DNA of 64,000 nt from Bacteroides zoogleoformans (GCF_002998435.1 NZ_CP027231.1:1963001-2027000), one strand, 5' to 3'; shown: positions 36,367 through 46,633, numbered from the stretch's first letter. Numbers and translations are program-made. Notes: a model not told the origin generated them from the sequence alone.

Positions 36367-37059
36367 TTGTGTTTCATGTTAAATTCAACAGTTGTGAAAA
36401 TGGCACAGAAAAATGCGTATGATCGTATGATGTCTCGTTACGATGATGTGCTGACGGGACGTAAATGGTGGTCGTGGCTTTACATGCATTGGCTGTGGGG
36501 GGTTGATGATAATGAAATAGCTCGCAAAGTATTGAGTTTTATTCCTGATGATTTTGAGGGAAAGATATTGGATGTTCCGGTGGGGACAATGGTGTTTACG
36601 CATGCCAAATATCAGCGTATGACAAATGCGGAGATTGTTGGCTTGGATTATTCTGAAGAAATGATACGCTTTGCATCGCTGCGGAAAAAAAGTGATGAGC
36701 TGCACAATCTGACACTTGTTCGTGGTGACGTTGGTGATATGCCTTTTGAGGATGGATGTTTCGATTGTGTACTTACGATGAATGGTATTCATGCTTTCCC
36801 GGACAAAGAGAAGGCTTTTGCCGAGATTTTTCGAGTGTTAAAACCTTCAGGAAGGTTGTGCGGCTGCTTCTATGTGGAGGGTGAGCGAGGAGTGGGCGAT
36901 TGGTTTGTGAGAAATGTGTTGAACAGAAGGGGATACTTTGTGCCACCGCACTATACTCTTTCTGAAGTAGAGAAGAAACTCCGTTCGTTGTTCGGCGAGA
37001 ATGTGCAACTATCTAACAATCGCTCCATTTGTCTTTTCAGATGTGTGAAATCAAAATGA
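36367..37059 (+). CDS. Class I SAM-dependent methyltransferase
   Basis: A 230-residue methyltransferase with the Rossmann order: ILDVPVGTMVFTHAKY as a modified motif I (the usual GxGxG is PVGTM), IVGLDYSEEMIRFA, VRGDVGDMPFEDGCFDCVLTMNGIHAFPD, and EIFRVLKPSGRLCGCFYVEG. It belongs to the ubiE/Methyltransf_11 group; the substrate is unknown. Met at 36400 (MAQKNAYDRMM) is an equally possible start. It follows the SPFH gene by 16 bases and is probably cotranscribed. Confidence 0.85.
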   Translation: MCFMLNSTVVKMAQKNAYDRMMSRYDDVLTGRKWWSWLYMHWLWGVDDNEIARKVLSFIPDDFEGKILDVPVGTMVFTHAKYQRMTNAEIVGLDYSEEMIRFASLRKKSDELHNLTLVRGDVGDMPFEDGCFDCVLTMNGIHAFPDKEKAFAEIFRVLKPSGRLCGCFYVEGERGVGDWFVRNVLNRRGYFVPPHYTLSEVEKKLRSLFGENVQLSNNRSICLFRCVKSK

Positions 37060-37060
37060 T

Positions 37061-37085
37061 AAAATCGGAAATTATTCCGATTTGG
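37061..37085 (+). terminator. Terminator after the methyltransferase
   Basis: AAATCGGAA and TTCCGATTT pair around a four-base loop directly after the stop codon; only three T follow. Confidence 0.5.
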
Positions 37086-37136
37086 GGATATTAAATCCCT
37101 TGTATCGCCCTCCCATGAACCGAAACGTACAGGCAT

Positions 37137-37199
37137 AAAAAAAGGAGTACCGCTGTACTCCAACCTTTGTTAACCTTAAATCTAATACTATGAAAAACA
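37137..37199 (-). ncRNA. Candidate small RNA (about 63 nt) with own promoter and terminator
   Basis: On the minus strand a TACCTTTG box (37205-37212) is followed within about 50 bases by a perfect terminator: GGAGTAC and GTACTCC around a four-base loop, then seven T. The 63-base product has no useful reading frame. Its body contains TTAGATTTAAGGTTAACAAA. I believe similar sequences occur elsewhere in Bacteroides genomes, but no RNA family name can be assigned from memory. Confidence 0.55.
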
Positions 37200-37204
37200 C
37201 ATTG

Positions 37205-37212
37205 CAAAGGTA
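37205..37212 (-). promoter_or_regulatory. Promoter -7 box of the candidate small RNA
   Basis: TACCTTTG on the minus strand; no other leftward gene lies within 800 bases downstream to explain it. Confidence 0.6.
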
Positions 37213-37344
37213 CGGCTTTTCTGCTTACCTCCAAATAAAACAAATAAAAAAGCGTGTTTAATAACATGTTTTAGCAAAATCATCCTCTTTGTTAAGGCTT
37301 GCTAAGGTTTTGAAGCCCCGCCGCATCTGTTTCTAAAAAAGAAT

Positions 37345-37352
37345 TATCTTTG
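37345..37352 (+). promoter_or_regulatory. Promoter -7 box for mutS
   Basis: TATCTTTG gives a leader of about 110 bases, which contains a small GCCTTT/AAAGGC hairpin (37371-37390). Confidence 0.6.
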
Positions 37353-37466
37353 CATGACAAGCCTTTGAGTTGATAAAGGCCCGTATCTTTACGGTTTTCC
37401 CCGACCTCTTTGCGGTGCTTTATGAACTTTCAGACTTATAATATCCTATAAACATAAAAAACTCAC

Positions 37467-40088
37467 ATGAGCCACGAAGATATTGTCCTCACCCCGATGA
37501 TGAAACAGTTTCTTGACTTGAAGGCGAAACATCCCGATGCCGTCATGCTGTTTCGTTGCGGCGACTTCTACGAAACCTATTCTACCGATGCCGTGGTGGC
37601 TGCCGAAATCTTGGGCATCACGCTGACCAAGCGTGCCAACGGCAAAGAAAAGACGGTTGAAATGGCAGGCTTTCCCCACCATGCGTTAGACACCTATCTG
37701 CCCAAACTGATACGCGCCGGGAAGCGCGTAGCCATCTGCGACCAGCTGGAAGACCCGAAACTGACAAAGAAACTCGTGAAGCGGGGCATCACGGAGCTGG
37801 TGACACCGGGTGTATCCATCAACGACAACATATTGAACCATCGGGAGAACAACTTTCTGGCCGCCGTGCATTTCGGCAAAGGCGCTTGCGGAGTGGCTTT
37901 TCTGGATATATCCACCGGTGAGTTTCTCACAGCCGAAGGTCCTTTCGACTACGTGGACAAGCTGCTGAACAACTTCTCGCCCAAAGAAGTGCTTTTCGAA
38001 CGAGGCCGGAGGGGTATGTTCGAAGGTAACTTCGGAAGCAAGTTCTTTACTTTCGAGCTGGACGACTGGGTGTTTACCGAAACCACCGCCCGCGAAAAAC
38101 TGCTGAAGCATTTCGAAGTGAAAAACCTGAAAGGGTTCGGCGTGGAGCATCTCAGAAACGGTGTCATCGCTTCGGGGGCTATCCTGCAATACCTCATCAT
38201 GACGCAACATACGCAGATAGGACATGTCACCTCGCTGGCCCGCATAGAAGAAGACAAATACGTCCGTCTGGACAAGTTCACGGTGCGCAGTCTGGAGTTG
38301 ATGGGGTCGATGAACGACGGCGGAAGCAGCCTGCTCAGCGTGATAGACAAGACCATCAGTCCGATGGGGGCGCGTCTGCTGAGGCGTTGGCTGGTATTTC
38401 CGTTGAAAGATGTGAGCCCTATCGACGAACGCCTCGATGTGGTGGAGTATTTCTTTCGCCAGCCCGATTTCAAGGATTTGATAGAAGAGCAACTGCACCT
38501 GATAGGCGACTTGGAACGCATCATTTCCAAAGTGGCGGTGGGGCGTGTTTCTCCTCGCGAAGTGGTGGCTTTGAAGGTGGCTTTACAAGCCATCGAACCC
38601 ATCAAGGAAGCATGTATGCAGGCCGATAATGCCAGTCTGAACCGCATCGGCGAACAGCTGAACATCTGCCGCTCCATTCGCGACCGCATCGATAGGGAAA
38701 TCAACAACGACCCGCCACTGCTGGTCAACAAGGGAGGCATCATCAAACAAGGTGTCAATGCCGAACTGGACGAATTGCGCCGGATAGCCTACACGGGCAA
38801 GGACTACCTCTTGCAGGTGCAGCAGCGCGAAAGCGAACAGACGGGCATTCCCAGTCTGAAGATTGGCTACAACAACGTTTTCGGCTATTATATCGAGGTG
38901 CGCAACGTGCATAAAGACAAAGTGCCGCAGGAGTGGATTCGCAAACAGACGCTGGTCAATGCCGAACGTTACATCACGCAGGAACTGAAAGAGTATGAAG
39001 AGAAAATTCTGGGCGCGGAAGACAAGATACTGGCGTTGGAGACGCAGTTGTACAATGAACTTGTGCAGTCTTTGGCCGAGTTTATCCCAGCCATCCAGAT
39101 AGACGCCAACCAGATAGCCCGGTTGGACTGCTTGCTCTCGTTTGCCACGGCAGCGCGCGAAAACAATTACATCCGTCCCGTCGTTGCCGACGATGACGTG
39201 CTGGAAATCCGGCAAGGCCGTCATCCGGTCATCGAGAAGCAGCTCCCGATAGGAGAGAAGTACATAGCCAACGACGTGATGCTCGACAGCAATACGCAGC
39301 AAATCATCATCATCACCGGTCCGAACATGGCAGGTAAGTCCGCTTTGCTCCGGCAGACGGCGCTCATTACCCTGCTTGCCCAAATCGGCAGCTTTGTTCC
39401 GGCCGAGAGCGCCCACATCGGTCTGGTGGATAAGATATTCACCCGTGTAGGCGCCAGCGACAATATCTCCGTAGGCGAGTCTACTTTTATGGTGGAGATG
39501 AACGAGGCCGCCGATATCCTGAACAACCTCTCTCCGCGCAGCCTTGTGCTTTTCGACGAATTGGGACGGGGCACTTCCACATACGACGGCATCTCCATTG
39601 CTTGGGCCATCGTGGAGCACATTCACGAACATCCCAGAGCCAAAGCACGCACGCTGTTTGCCACGCACTACCATGAGCTGAACGAGATGGAGAAAAGCTT
39701 CAAGCGCATCAAAAACTACAATGTTTCGGTGAAGGAGGTGGATAATAAAGTTATTTTCCTGCGCAAGTTGGAGCGCGGAGGCAGCGAACACTCTTTCGGT
39801 ATCCATGTGGCGAAGTTGGCGGGCATGCCTAAAAGCATTGTGAGGCGTGCCGACGAAATTCTGCGTCAGCTTGAAATGGAGAATCGCCAGACTGGAACGG
39901 TGAGCGGAAAGACCATTACCGAGGGAGCCTCTTCGGCAGGGGGTATGCAGCTCAGCTTCTTCCAGCTCGATGACCCGGTGCTTTGTCAGATACGCGATGA
40001 AATACTGAATCTGGACGTGAACAACCTCACTCCGCTGGAGGCGCTGAACAAGTTGAATGACATCAAGAGGATAGTGAAGGGGAAATAA
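37467..40088 (+). CDS. mutS: DNA mismatch repair protein MutS
   Basis: An 873-residue MutS1. The mismatch-binding domain has the Phe-x-Glu wedge in [14 protein letters not shown] near residue 27. Connector, lever and clamp domains follow. The ATPase has Walker [15 protein letters not shown] near residue 615, the signature [15 protein letters not shown], Walker [18 protein letters not shown] and the switch [10 protein letters not shown]-terminal tail ends [19 protein letters not shown], the tetramerisation/beta-clamp-like region. The length is typical and no lesion is seen. Confidence 0.97.
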   Translation: MSHEDIVLTPMMKQFLDLKAKHPDAVMLFRCGDFYETYSTDAVVAAEILGITLTKRANGKEKTVEMAGFPHHALDTYLPKLIRAGKRVAICDQLEDPKLTKKLVKRGITELVTPGVSINDNILNHRENNFLAAVHFGKGACGVAFLDISTGEFLTAEGPFDYVDKLLNNFSPKEVLFERGRRGMFEGNFGSKFFTFELDDWVFTETTAREKLLKHFEVKNLKGFGVEHLRNGVIASGAILQYLIMTQHTQIGHVTSLARIEEDKYVRLDKFTVRSLELMGSMNDGGSSLLSVIDKTISPMGARLLRRWLVFPLKDVSPIDERLDVVEYFFRQPDFKDLIEEQLHLIGDLERIISKVAVGRVSPREVVALKVALQAIEPIKEACMQADNASLNRIGEQLNICRSIRDRIDREINNDPPLLVNKGGIIKQGVNAELDELRRIAYTGKDYLLQVQQRESEQTGIPSLKIGYNNVFGYYIEVRNVHKDKVPQEWIRKQTLVNAERYITQELKEYEEKILGAEDKILALETQLYNELVQSLAEFIPAIQIDANQIARLDCLLSFATAARENNYIRPVVADDDVLEIRQGRHPVIEKQLPIGEKYIANDVMLDSNTQQIIIITGPNMAGKSALLRQTALITLLAQIGSFVPAESAHIGLVDKIFTRVGASDNISVGESTFMVEMNEAADILNNLSPRSLVLFDELGRGTSTYDGISIAWAIVEHIHEHPRAKARTLFATHYHELNEMEKSFKRIKNYNVSVKEVDNKVIFLRKLERGGSEHSFGIHVAKLAGMPKSIVRRADEILRQLEMENRQTGTVSGKTITEGASSAGGMQLSFFQLDDPVLCQIRDEILNLDVNNLTPLEALNKLNDIKRIVKGK

Positions 40089-40100
40089 GAAGAAAGCGGT

Positions 40101-40343
40101 TCACTCCTTTTCTTTCCGATGGCTGACCCGGCTTTCGAGTACGCATTCGAAGCAATTTTCGGGATTCTCATCCTCCTTGACATCTTCATAGCGAATGGCT
40201 ACAAAGTTTTCGTTCGCATAGAATTTATACAGTCGTTTCAGGTAGGCTATCACTATGGCGGGACGTTTCCGAAGGCATCCATCCTCTGTGGAACATTCTA
40301 TCCACACGCGGTCATTCTTCTGATATCTGGGTTCATCATTCAT
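40101..40343 (-). CDS. Small conserved hypothetical protein
   Basis: An 80-residue charged protein (MNDEPRYQKNDRVWIECS, AIVIAYLKRLYKFYANENFV, ENCFECVLESRVS). No signal peptide or membrane helix. The alternation of short strands suggests a small SH3-like barrel, but no family is recognised. It converges on mutS with a 12-base gap. Its codon use looks ordinary, which is the main argument that it is real. Confidence 0.55.
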   Translation of the reverse strand: MNDEPRYQKNDRVWIECSTEDGCLRKRPAIVIAYLKRLYKFYANENFVAIRYEDVKEDENPENCFECVLESRVSHRKEKE

Positions 40344-41021
40344 GTTGAAAAGGTGGTAAAAAAATATGATTTATAAAATAAAGGGTAATAGGTGTGGATT
40401 CCAAAACGTTTGTTTATATACACATCAAGCATGTGCTCCACATCAACAGAATGATTCCTTAGGGTTATGTTTTGATGAATAATCTTTACATTGGCGGGGG
40501 GGGGGTAAATTCTTTTTTCTCATAGCCGGCAGGAAGTTATAGGCAGGCATTTGCAATGTTTTTTTATTTTAATAATGTTGTTGGTGATTATAATCACTAA
40601 CAACAAATGTATGGAAAAAAATGGAAAAGCGAATATCTGGTAGTAATATTTAGACTTTATTAAGGGAGGAGATGTATCTGGAAATCTGAATGTTTTTCTA
40701 ATTTTGAATGATAGAGGTGAGGGCGTGTAAATATAAAATATGACTACATTACGATATGCCATAAACGCGGATTATGCAGACTGGCGTAGAGTTCTTAGTA
40801 AAAATTTGCCGGAGTTGTTTTAAGATTCTGTTGTACTGATTTTCAGATGGGTTTAAAAGCATACCTTGTCTGATATTATTACTCCGAACCCACCTTGTCA
40901 TAATAAAAGAATCAGGCTCGTATTGCGCGGATTTCACGGATTGGGTCAATAGAGACCACATTTATCCTGCGAAATCCGCGCAATACGAGCCTGAAACGTT
41001 ATATCGTTCGTTTTATTGTGT
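40344..41021. other. Gap of 680 bases without a gene
   Basis: Contains a run of ten G (40496-40505), AT-rich sequence without a credible frame, and the 23-base palindrome at 40913-40993. No promoter with both elements was found. Confidence 0.6.
40913..40993. repeat. Large palindrome with CGGATTTCACGGAT core (copy A)
   Basis: Two perfectly complementary 23-base arms (40913-40935 and 40971-40993) flank a 35-base centre. The left arm runs into CGGATTTCACGGATT, shared with copy C at 58213. It lies just after the first lgt gene in the direction of transcription and may act as its terminator. Confidence 0.75.
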
Positions 41022-41933
41022 TCAGCCCTTCTTCTTTCTGTAGAAGAACATGAAGTACACACCGATGATGATGAAGGGCACGCTGAGCCATTGCCCCATG
41101 TTCAGCGTCATACCGTCTTCAAAATTCACTTGGTTCTCCTTCAGGAACTCGATGAAGAAGCGGAAGACGAAGATTTCCGTCAGGCAGAGGCCGAAGAAGA
41201 ATCCGCGGTGATGGCGCGATGTGGCTGCAATGCCGGCGGTGGCTTTGCCGGCGGCTGCTTTGCTGAAGTCTGTTTGGGGTTTCTCGCTCTGCTTTATCCG
41301 GCCTTGCTTGTAGAGGTAAATCATTCCCAAGAAAAAGATGAAATAGGCGATTGCTTCGTATAGCTGTGCCGGATGGCGGGACAGCATGTCCACCCGCTCG
41401 AAGACGAATGCCCAAGGCACATCGGTCGGTTTGCCGATTATCTCGGAGTTCATCAGGTTGGCAAGGCGGATGCAGCAGGCGGTGATGGGAGTGGCCACGG
41501 CTATCATATCCACCACATCCACGTAGTGCATCTTCGTTTTGCGGCAGTAGAGCCAGAGGGCGATAATCAAGCCCAGCGTTCCACCGTGGCTGGCAAGTCC
41601 CTCGTATCCCGTCCATTTCCAGCCTCCGCCGGGCAGGAAGTGTACGGGGAGTATCATCTCCCAGAAATGATTGAGGTAATAGTCGGGTTGGTAGAACAGG
41701 CAGTGCCCCAACCGCGCCCCGATGAGTATGCCGAAGAAGCAGTAGAAGAAGAGCGGCTCGAACTTGTCGTCGCCTATTTTCTTGTCGCGGTATTGTTGGC
41801 GTACCACGAGGTAAGCCAGTCCGATGCCCACAACCCACAACAGGCCGTAATAGCGGATGGGAATGCTTCCGAAGAGCTTGAAGAGTTCGGGATCGGGGTT
41901 CCAGTTGATGGAGAGTAACAGTGGTGATATCAT
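41022..41933 (-). CDS. lgt: Prolipoprotein diacylglyceryl transferase, copy 1
   Basis: A 303-residue inner-membrane enzyme that moves a diacylglyceryl group from phosphatidylglycerol to the lipobox Cys of preprolipoproteins. It shows the family words [38 protein letters not shown] (with the conserved HGG), [16 protein letters not shown] and RHPAQLYEA, and about seven helices. Compared with copy 2 it carries an extra hydrophilic loop of roughly 25 residues ([18 protein letters not shown]) between the last helices. It is transcribed after copy 2 with a 24-base gap. Confidence 0.95.
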   Translation of the reverse strand: MISPLLLSINWNPDPELFKLFGSIPIRYYGLLWVVGIGLAYLVVRQQYRDKKIGDDKFEPLFFYCFFGILIGARLGHCLFYQPDYYLNHFWEMILPVHFLPGGGWKWTGYEGLASHGGTLGLIIALWLYCRKTKMHYVDVVDMIAVATPITACCIRLANLMNSEIIGKPTDVPWAFVFERVDMLSRHPAQLYEAIAYFIFFLGMIYLYKQGRIKQSEKPQTDFSKAAAGKATAGIAATSRHHRGFFFGLCLTEIFVFRFFIEFLKENQVNFEDGMTLNMGQWLSVPFIIIGVYFMFFYRKKKG

Positions 41934-41957
41934 ATTTTTATTTCTTGATATGGTTGA

Positions 41958-42809
41958 CTACTTCTTTATGGTTTGTTTTCTCCTGTAAAAGAACATGAAA
42001 TATATTCCGGCAATGATGAATGGGATACTGAGCCATTGTCCCATATTGAAGTCCATTGTATTTTCAAAATCGGCTTGATTTTCTTTCAAGAACTCTATAA
42101 AAAATCGGAAGATAAATATTTCGGTCAGGCATAGCCCGAAGAAGAATCCACGGTGATAGCGTTGTTGTTGTTTCTGTCCTTTCCTATAAAGATAAATCAT
42201 TCCTATGAAGAAGATGAAATAGGCGATTGCTTCGTATAGCTGTGCCGGATGGCGGGGCAACATATCCACCCGCTCGAAGACGAATGCCCAAGGCACATCG
42301 GTCGGTTTGCCGATTATTTCGGAATTCATCAGATTGGCAAGGCGGATGAAACAAGCGGCGATGGGAGCGGCTACGGCTATCATATCCATCACATCCATGT
42401 AGTGTATTTTTGTTTTGCGGCAATAGAGCCAAAGGGCGATAATCAGCCCCAGTGTACCGCCATGACTGGCAAGACCTCTATAGCCAATCCATTTCCAACT
42501 GCCGTCGGGCAGGAAATGTATGGGAAATATTATTTCCCAAGGATGGTTCTGAAAATATTCCCATCCATAGAAAAAACAGTGCCCCAGCCGTGCTCCGAGT
42601 GTGATACCTACAATACAATAGAAAAAGAGTGGAGCAAATTTCTCGTCACTGATTCTCCGGTCTCGGTATTCGCGTTGAACAATGAAACCAGCAAGTATAA
42701 TGCCCACAACCCACAACAGGCCGTAATAGTGGATGGGGATGCTTCCGAAGAGCCTGAAGAGTTCGGGATCGGGGTTCCAGTTGATGGAGAGTAACAGTGG
42801 TGATAGCAT
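41958..42809 (-). CDS. lgt: Prolipoprotein diacylglyceryl transferase, copy 2
   Basis: A 283-residue Lgt, close in sequence to copy 1 next door; long stretches such as [15 protein letters not shown] and [20 protein letters not shown] are identical. All conserved residues are kept, including HGG and RHPAQLYEA, so it should be active. The frame is open to 42974, but the TACCTTTG box at 42841-42848 and the Met at 42809 ([14 protein letters not shown], like copy 1) set the start. The pair is a recent tandem duplication in one transcription unit. Confidence 0.93.
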   Translation of the reverse strand: MLSPLLLSINWNPDPELFRLFGSIPIHYYGLLWVVGIILAGFIVQREYRDRRISDEKFAPLFFYCIVGITLGARLGHCFFYGWEYFQNHPWEIIFPIHFLPDGSWKWIGYRGLASHGGTLGLIIALWLYCRKTKIHYMDVMDMIAVAAPIAACFIRLANLMNSEIIGKPTDVPWAFVFERVDMLPRHPAQLYEAIAYFIFFIGMIYLYRKGQKQQQRYHRGFFFGLCLTEIFIFRFFIEFLKENQADFENTMDFNMGQWLSIPFIIAGIYFMFFYRRKQTIKK

Positions 42810-42840
42810 ATTAATGATATATATCAAAAGTTTGTTTTGA

Positions 42841-42848
42841 CAAAGGTA
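42841..42848 (-). promoter_or_regulatory. Promoter -7 box for the lgt pair
   Basis: TACCTTTG on the minus strand, 31 bases before the start of copy 2; it excludes the longer frame. Confidence 0.65.
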
Positions 42849-42897
42849 TGAAAAAATCCGGTTGGGTGGTTTGTCTGTGATATCCCATTTTGGAATA

Positions 42898-43827
42898 TCA
42901 AGTCGGATTTCCGAACTTTTCCGCCACCATTCTGTATGTCGGCACTTCGATGCCTTGCTCTTCGGCTGCGGCAATTACATCAAACAGCAGTCCTTGCACT
43001 TCGCTTTCATGCCCTTTGGCCATGTCTTTCTGCATGGAGGCGGTGCTTTCGGGGGCCAGTTTATCCATTACTTTCAGATTGTACGCCACCAAGTCTTCCG
43101 TGAACTCTATGCCCATTTTTTTGCCCAGCAAGGCACTTTCTTGCGACAGTCCGATGAAAGTGTCGCGTGCCTTGCCCGGTTTCTGCACTTCGCCCATAGG
43201 AACATCATAGTAGGCACCTGTGACAGCCATGGCCGAAATGAACGACCATTTGACGAACGTATCTCGCCGTATGTCCGTCGAAATGTCGGCCTTGATTCCG
43301 CTTTCCTGCAAATCTTGTTGCACGGCCTCCAGTGTTTCGCGGGAAACATCGGTGCCTTGATGTGCCCCGTATACCACACGGAAAATCTTTCCCATTTGCG
43401 TGATCTCTCCCGGAGCAGAGACGAATGCCACGATATAAATGCAGCCGTCGAGCACGGTGACATCGGGGACAAGCCGCCGGATGCGCGGCCCTGTGCCGTA
43501 GACGTTGAGGATGGGGATTACCACCGTATGCTGGTGTGAGGCACGTTTGATTAAATCGGTGATGGAATCGACCGAATACCCTTTGACGCAGACAAAGATG
43601 ACGTCTGCCTTGCCTTGAAACTCTTCCGTCGTGCAGGTGGGTATGTTCAGCGTATGCTCGCCTTTCAGGTCGGAATGCAGTTGCAGTCCACGGGTGCGTA
43701 TGGCTGCCAGATGTCCGTCTCGTGCAATGCAGGTGACGTCTTTTCCTGCCAGAGACAAAAAAGCGGCGATGGAGCCTCCTACGCCGCCTGTGCCTGCAAT
43801 GAGGTATCTTAATTTATTGTTTGTCAT
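42898..43827 (-). CDS. panE: 2-dehydropantoate 2-reductase (ketopantoate reductase)
   Basis: A 309-residue PanE/ApbA-type NADPH reductase, which makes pantoate for coenzyme A. The Rossmann motif is [31 protein letters not shown] has the substrate-contacting Lys. The C-terminal domain shows [10 protein letters not shown] with the catalytic-region Lys and ends in [15 protein letters not shown] sequence ([11 protein letters not shown]). The Met at 43827 ([15 protein letters not shown]) is preferred over an upstream frame to 43908. panBCD are not nearby. Confidence 0.88.
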   Translation of the reverse strand: MTNNKLRYLIAGTGGVGGSIAAFLSLAGKDVTCIARDGHLAAIRTRGLQLHSDLKGEHTLNIPTCTTEEFQGKADVIFVCVKGYSVDSITDLIKRASHQHTVVIPILNVYGTGPRIRRLVPDVTVLDGCIYIVAFVSAPGEITQMGKIFRVVYGAHQGTDVSRETLEAVQQDLQESGIKADISTDIRRDTFVKWSFISAMAVTGAYYDVPMGEVQKPGKARDTFIGLSQESALLGKKMGIEFTEDLVAYNLKVMDKLAPESTASMQKDMAKGHESEVQGLLFDVIAAAEEQGIEVPTYRMVAEKFGNPT

Positions 43828-43852
43828 TTGCAGAGAATAATGTAGGGAATGG

Positions 43853-44662
43853 TTATTTGATGTAATTCTCTTTCTCCATATAATAAAGCCCTTCTCCTTG
43901 AACGCCATTTTCCAAGTCTGTCAATTCTATTCTGAAAATGCGGTAAAGAAGATTTGTTTTCGGATGTTTTGGAAGTGCCACGGTCAACAGATAAGTATTC
44001 CCATACTGATTGGCAGCAAAATATTCTTTTATTTCTTGTTTCATCAGTATGGGCACTTCTTCACCGTCTATCCATACAATGGCTTTTAGCTGTCCGGAAG
44101 GAGGAGCCATACGACATTCTTTTGCCTTTTGGCCTTGTTCGGGCTGCTCTATGCCGGAAATTTCACTATGTACCGATGATTCCGGGTTCATCCCTTTCAT
44201 CCATTGATAGGTACGTGTCAGGCCTATGGGACGCACGTATATCTGATAAGCGGGGGTGGCTCCGGGAATGCGGAAGACATGCAGACCGTATGCTTCCATG
44301 CGGTGATAGCGTATGTTGAGTGTGGTGTCGCGGTCGGCAATGAAATTCCAAGCCCAAAACTCCAGTCTGTGGTCGGCTTCGGGCAGGTTGTTTTTCATGG
44401 CAATTTGTGCATAGGAAGGGAGGTAGATGGAGGCTATACTTTGATACTTTCCTTTAGGAATACAGATCATGTAATCTCCATTTTTATCGGTAACAGCTTC
44501 TATGATGTTACTGAATCGGGGAGTTTTCCACCAAACAGAAGCACTGTCTATCGGTTGCCCGTTAAAATCTGTCACTCGTCCTCTAATGATTACAGAGTCT
44601 TTTTGCTGCGCATAGGTGGCTGCGGATAATAACAGAATAAATAAAAATAGGAACTGTTTCAT
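43853..44662 (-). CDS. Secreted protein with carboxypeptidase-regulatory-like domain
   Basis: A 269-residue protein with signal peptide (MKQFLFLFILLLSAATYAQQ). Residues 25-110 form a CarboxypepD_reg-like beta-sandwich (IIRGRVTDFNGQPIDSASVWW, AVTDKNGDYMICIPKGKY), as at the N-terminus of TonB-dependent receptors, but here no receptor follows. The rest is a beta-rich domain of unknown type. It is probably periplasmic or surface-exposed. It lies between panE and ychF on the same strand, with no functional link evident. Confidence 0.75.
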   Translation of the reverse strand: MKQFLFLFILLLSAATYAQQKDSVIIRGRVTDFNGQPIDSASVWWKTPRFSNIIEAVTDKNGDYMICIPKGKYQSIASIYLPSYAQIAMKNNLPEADHRLEFWAWNFIADRDTTLNIRYHRMEAYGLHVFRIPGATPAYQIYVRPIGLTRTYQWMKGMNPESSVHSEISGIEQPEQGQKAKECRMAPPSGQLKAIVWIDGEEVPILMKQEIKEYFAANQYGNTYLLTVALPKHPKTNLLYRIFRIELTDLENGVQGEGLYYMEKENYIK

Positions 44663-44694
44663 GTCGATTATCGTATGTCTTTATCCTCACACGC

Positions 44695-45798
44695 TTACAC
44701 GTTGAACCTGAAGTGCATGATGTCTCCGTCCTGCACCACATATTCCTTGCCTTCCACACCCAGTTTTCCGGCTTCGCGTACGGCGGCTTCGCTTCCGTAC
44801 TTCACGTAGTCGTCGTATTTGATGACTTCGGCACGGATGAAGCCTTTCTCGAAGTCGGTGTGGATGACGCCTGCACATTGCGGAGCTTTCCAGCCTTTCT
44901 GATACGTCCATGCCTTTACTTCCATTTCGCCGGCGGTGATGAAGGTTTCGAGGTTCAGCAGTTTGTAGGCCGATTTTATCAGGCGGCTGACGCCCGATTC
45001 TTCCAGACCCACTTCTTCGAGGAACATTTGGCGGTCTTCGTAAGTCTCGAGTTCGGCGATGTCGGCTTCGGTCTTAGCGGCTACGATGAGTATCTCGGCG
45101 TTCTCGTCCTTTACGGCTTGGCGCACCATGTCGACGTATCGGTTTCCGCTTACGGCAGCGGCTTCGTCCACGTTGCAGACGTACATCACGGGTTTGCCGG
45201 TGAGCAGGAAGAGTTCCTTTGCCACTTTCTGTTCGTCTTTGGTGTCGAACTGCACGGTGCGGGCCGATTTGCCTTGTTCCAGCGCCTCTTTATATCGCAC
45301 CAATACGTCATAAGCCAGTTTGGCGGCTTTGTCTCCGCCGGTCTGTGCCTGTTTCTGTACTTTCTGTATGCGGCTTTCCACGGTTTCGAGGTCTTTCAGT
45401 TGGAGTTCGTAGTCGATGATTTCCTTGTCGCGCACGGGGTCTACGCTGCCGTCTACGTGCGTCACGTTGTCGTCGTCGAAGCAGCGCAGCACGTGGATGA
45501 TGGCGTCCGTCTCGCGTATGTTGGCAAGGAATTTATTGCCCAGCCCTTCGCCTTTGCTGGCTCCTTTCACCAGTCCGGCAATGTCTACAATCTCCACGGT
45601 GGTGGGAACGATGCGTCCGGGGTGCACCAATTCGGCCAGCTTGGTCAGTCGTTCGTCGGGCACGGTGATGACGCCTACGTTCGGTTCTATCGTACAGAAA
45701 GGGAAGTTTGCCGCTTGCGCTTTTGCATTGGACAAACAGTTGAAAAGTGTCGATTTGCCTACATTCGGCAGTCCGACAATACCACATTGTAAAGCCAT
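44695..45798 (-). CDS. ychF: Redox-regulated ATPase YchF
   Basis: A 367-residue Obg-related P-loop protein. G1 GLPNVGKSTLFNCL, G3 DIAGLVKGASKGEGLGNKFL and a G4-like YVCNVDE replace strict NKxD, which is why YchF binds ATP rather than GTP. A helical insertion and a C-terminal TGS domain (LETFITAGEMEVKAWTY, KYGSEAAVREAGKLGVEGKEY) complete it. It binds ribosomes and is linked to stress and redox responses. Own promoter TATCTTTG at 45876-45883. Confidence 0.95.
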   Translation of the reverse strand: MALQCGIVGLPNVGKSTLFNCLSNAKAQAANFPFCTIEPNVGVITVPDERLTKLAELVHPGRIVPTTVEIVDIAGLVKGASKGEGLGNKFLANIRETDAIIHVLRCFDDDNVTHVDGSVDPVRDKEIIDYELQLKDLETVESRIQKVQKQAQTGGDKAAKLAYDVLVRYKEALEQGKSARTVQFDTKDEQKVAKELFLLTGKPVMYVCNVDEAAAVSGNRYVDMVRQAVKDENAEILIVAAKTEADIAELETYEDRQMFLEEVGLEESGVSRLIKSAYKLLNLETFITAGEMEVKAWTYQKGWKAPQCAGVIHTDFEKGFIRAEVIKYDDYVKYGSEAAVREAGKLGVEGKEYVVQDGDIMHFRFNV

Positions 45799-45875
45799 TG
45801 TCTATTTCGTTGTTTTAGAGTTATCTTCTTGGTTATGACGGCCGAAAGATTCGGTTACTGCCGCTTTTCCGGTTG

Positions 45876-45883
45876 CAAAGATA
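45876..45883 (-). promoter_or_regulatory. Promoter -7 box for ychF
   Basis: TATCTTTG on the minus strand, 78 bases before the start. Confidence 0.6.
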
Positions 45884-45932
45884 GGCATTCTTCCGCTTAT
45901 TGCCTTAAAAGGCGCTCTTTTTCTCAAAATGA

Positions 45933-45965
45933 GAGAGCCGGAGTGCGTCGCGCATTCCGGCTCTC
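45933..45965 (-). terminator. Terminator of the DUF3836 gene
   Basis: GAGAGCCGGA and TCCGGCTCTC pair, extended by TGCG/CGCA around a short loop; CATTTT follows on the minus strand. Confidence 0.65.
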
Positions 45966-46041
45966 AGTGTTATGAAAAGGTTTAGTTAATTGTTAGGAGT
46001 GAAAAACAATTTTATTTCTAAGAGAGAATAAATTTCTTCAA

Positions 46042-46434
46042 TTACATGTTAGGATTGTCCATCGTTACCGTCATTGCGGGAATCAGGATATACTCTTTTT
46101 TGTTTTTGTTCCATTTATAGTAGGTGGTAGTGATGCTCTTTCCCTGATAGGCGTAGCGGATGCACATGTCGTTGGCCCACTCTTCTTTGATGCTGTCCCA
46201 CTTCAGGGCTTGGCTTTCCGTCATGCGGTTCTGCCCGTCGTACTTATAGTTGTACTTCATGTAGTTGGTCAATGCTCCGCTTTCCATCTTGTAAATGGTT
46301 TCGGCCACTTTCACGCCGTTTACTTCTTCCGAATTGTAAATGAGGTTGCTTTTATTGTCGGCCGATGCGCTTAATCCGCAAACCAAAATAAATGCTGAGA
46401 GAAACACTGTTTTTAAAGAAACTTTTGCTTTCAT
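46042..46434 (-). CDS. DUF3836-type secreted protein
   Basis: A 130-residue protein with a signal peptide (MKAKVSLKTVFLSAFILVCG, cleavage near SASA) and a YD-repeat-like beta segment: NYKYDGQNRMTESQALKWDS then RYAYQGKSITTTYYKWNKN. This matches the small Bacteroides DUF3836 family; function unknown, location periplasm or outside. It is monocistronic with its own promoter and terminator. A direct repeat TATCAATATGTCA lies on each side of the promoter (46470-46482 and 46543-46555). Confidence 0.75.
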   Translation of the reverse strand: MKAKVSLKTVFLSAFILVCGLSASADNKSNLIYNSEEVNGVKVAETIYKMESGALTNYMKYNYKYDGQNRMTESQALKWDSIKEEWANDMCIRYAYQGKSITTTYYKWNKNKKEYILIPAMTVTMDNPNM

Positions 46435-46494
46435 GGTTATTTGTTTTTTGAGTTTAACTTTCTATTGTCTATCAATATGTCATTAATTTCGCCG

Positions 46495-46502
46495 CAAAGG
46501 TA
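46495..46502 (-). promoter_or_regulatory. Promoter -7 box for the DUF3836 gene
   Basis: TACCTTTG on the minus strand. The flanking 13-base direct repeats 73 bases apart could be regulator sites. Confidence 0.6.
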
Positions 46503-46599
46503 TGGAATAAATTGACACAAATATAATATTAGGCGTTATTTTTATCAATATGTCAGATTTCTGTTTTTCCTTTTCTTTCTTTTTGGCAAGATTGATGAA

Positions 46600-46633
46600 C
46601 AAAAAATATCCGGCAGTGAGGTTGCCGGATATT
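46600..46633 (-). terminator. Terminator of polA
   Basis: AATATCCGGCA pairs with TGCCGGATATT around a seven-base loop and is followed on the minus strand by TTTTG. Confidence 0.75.
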
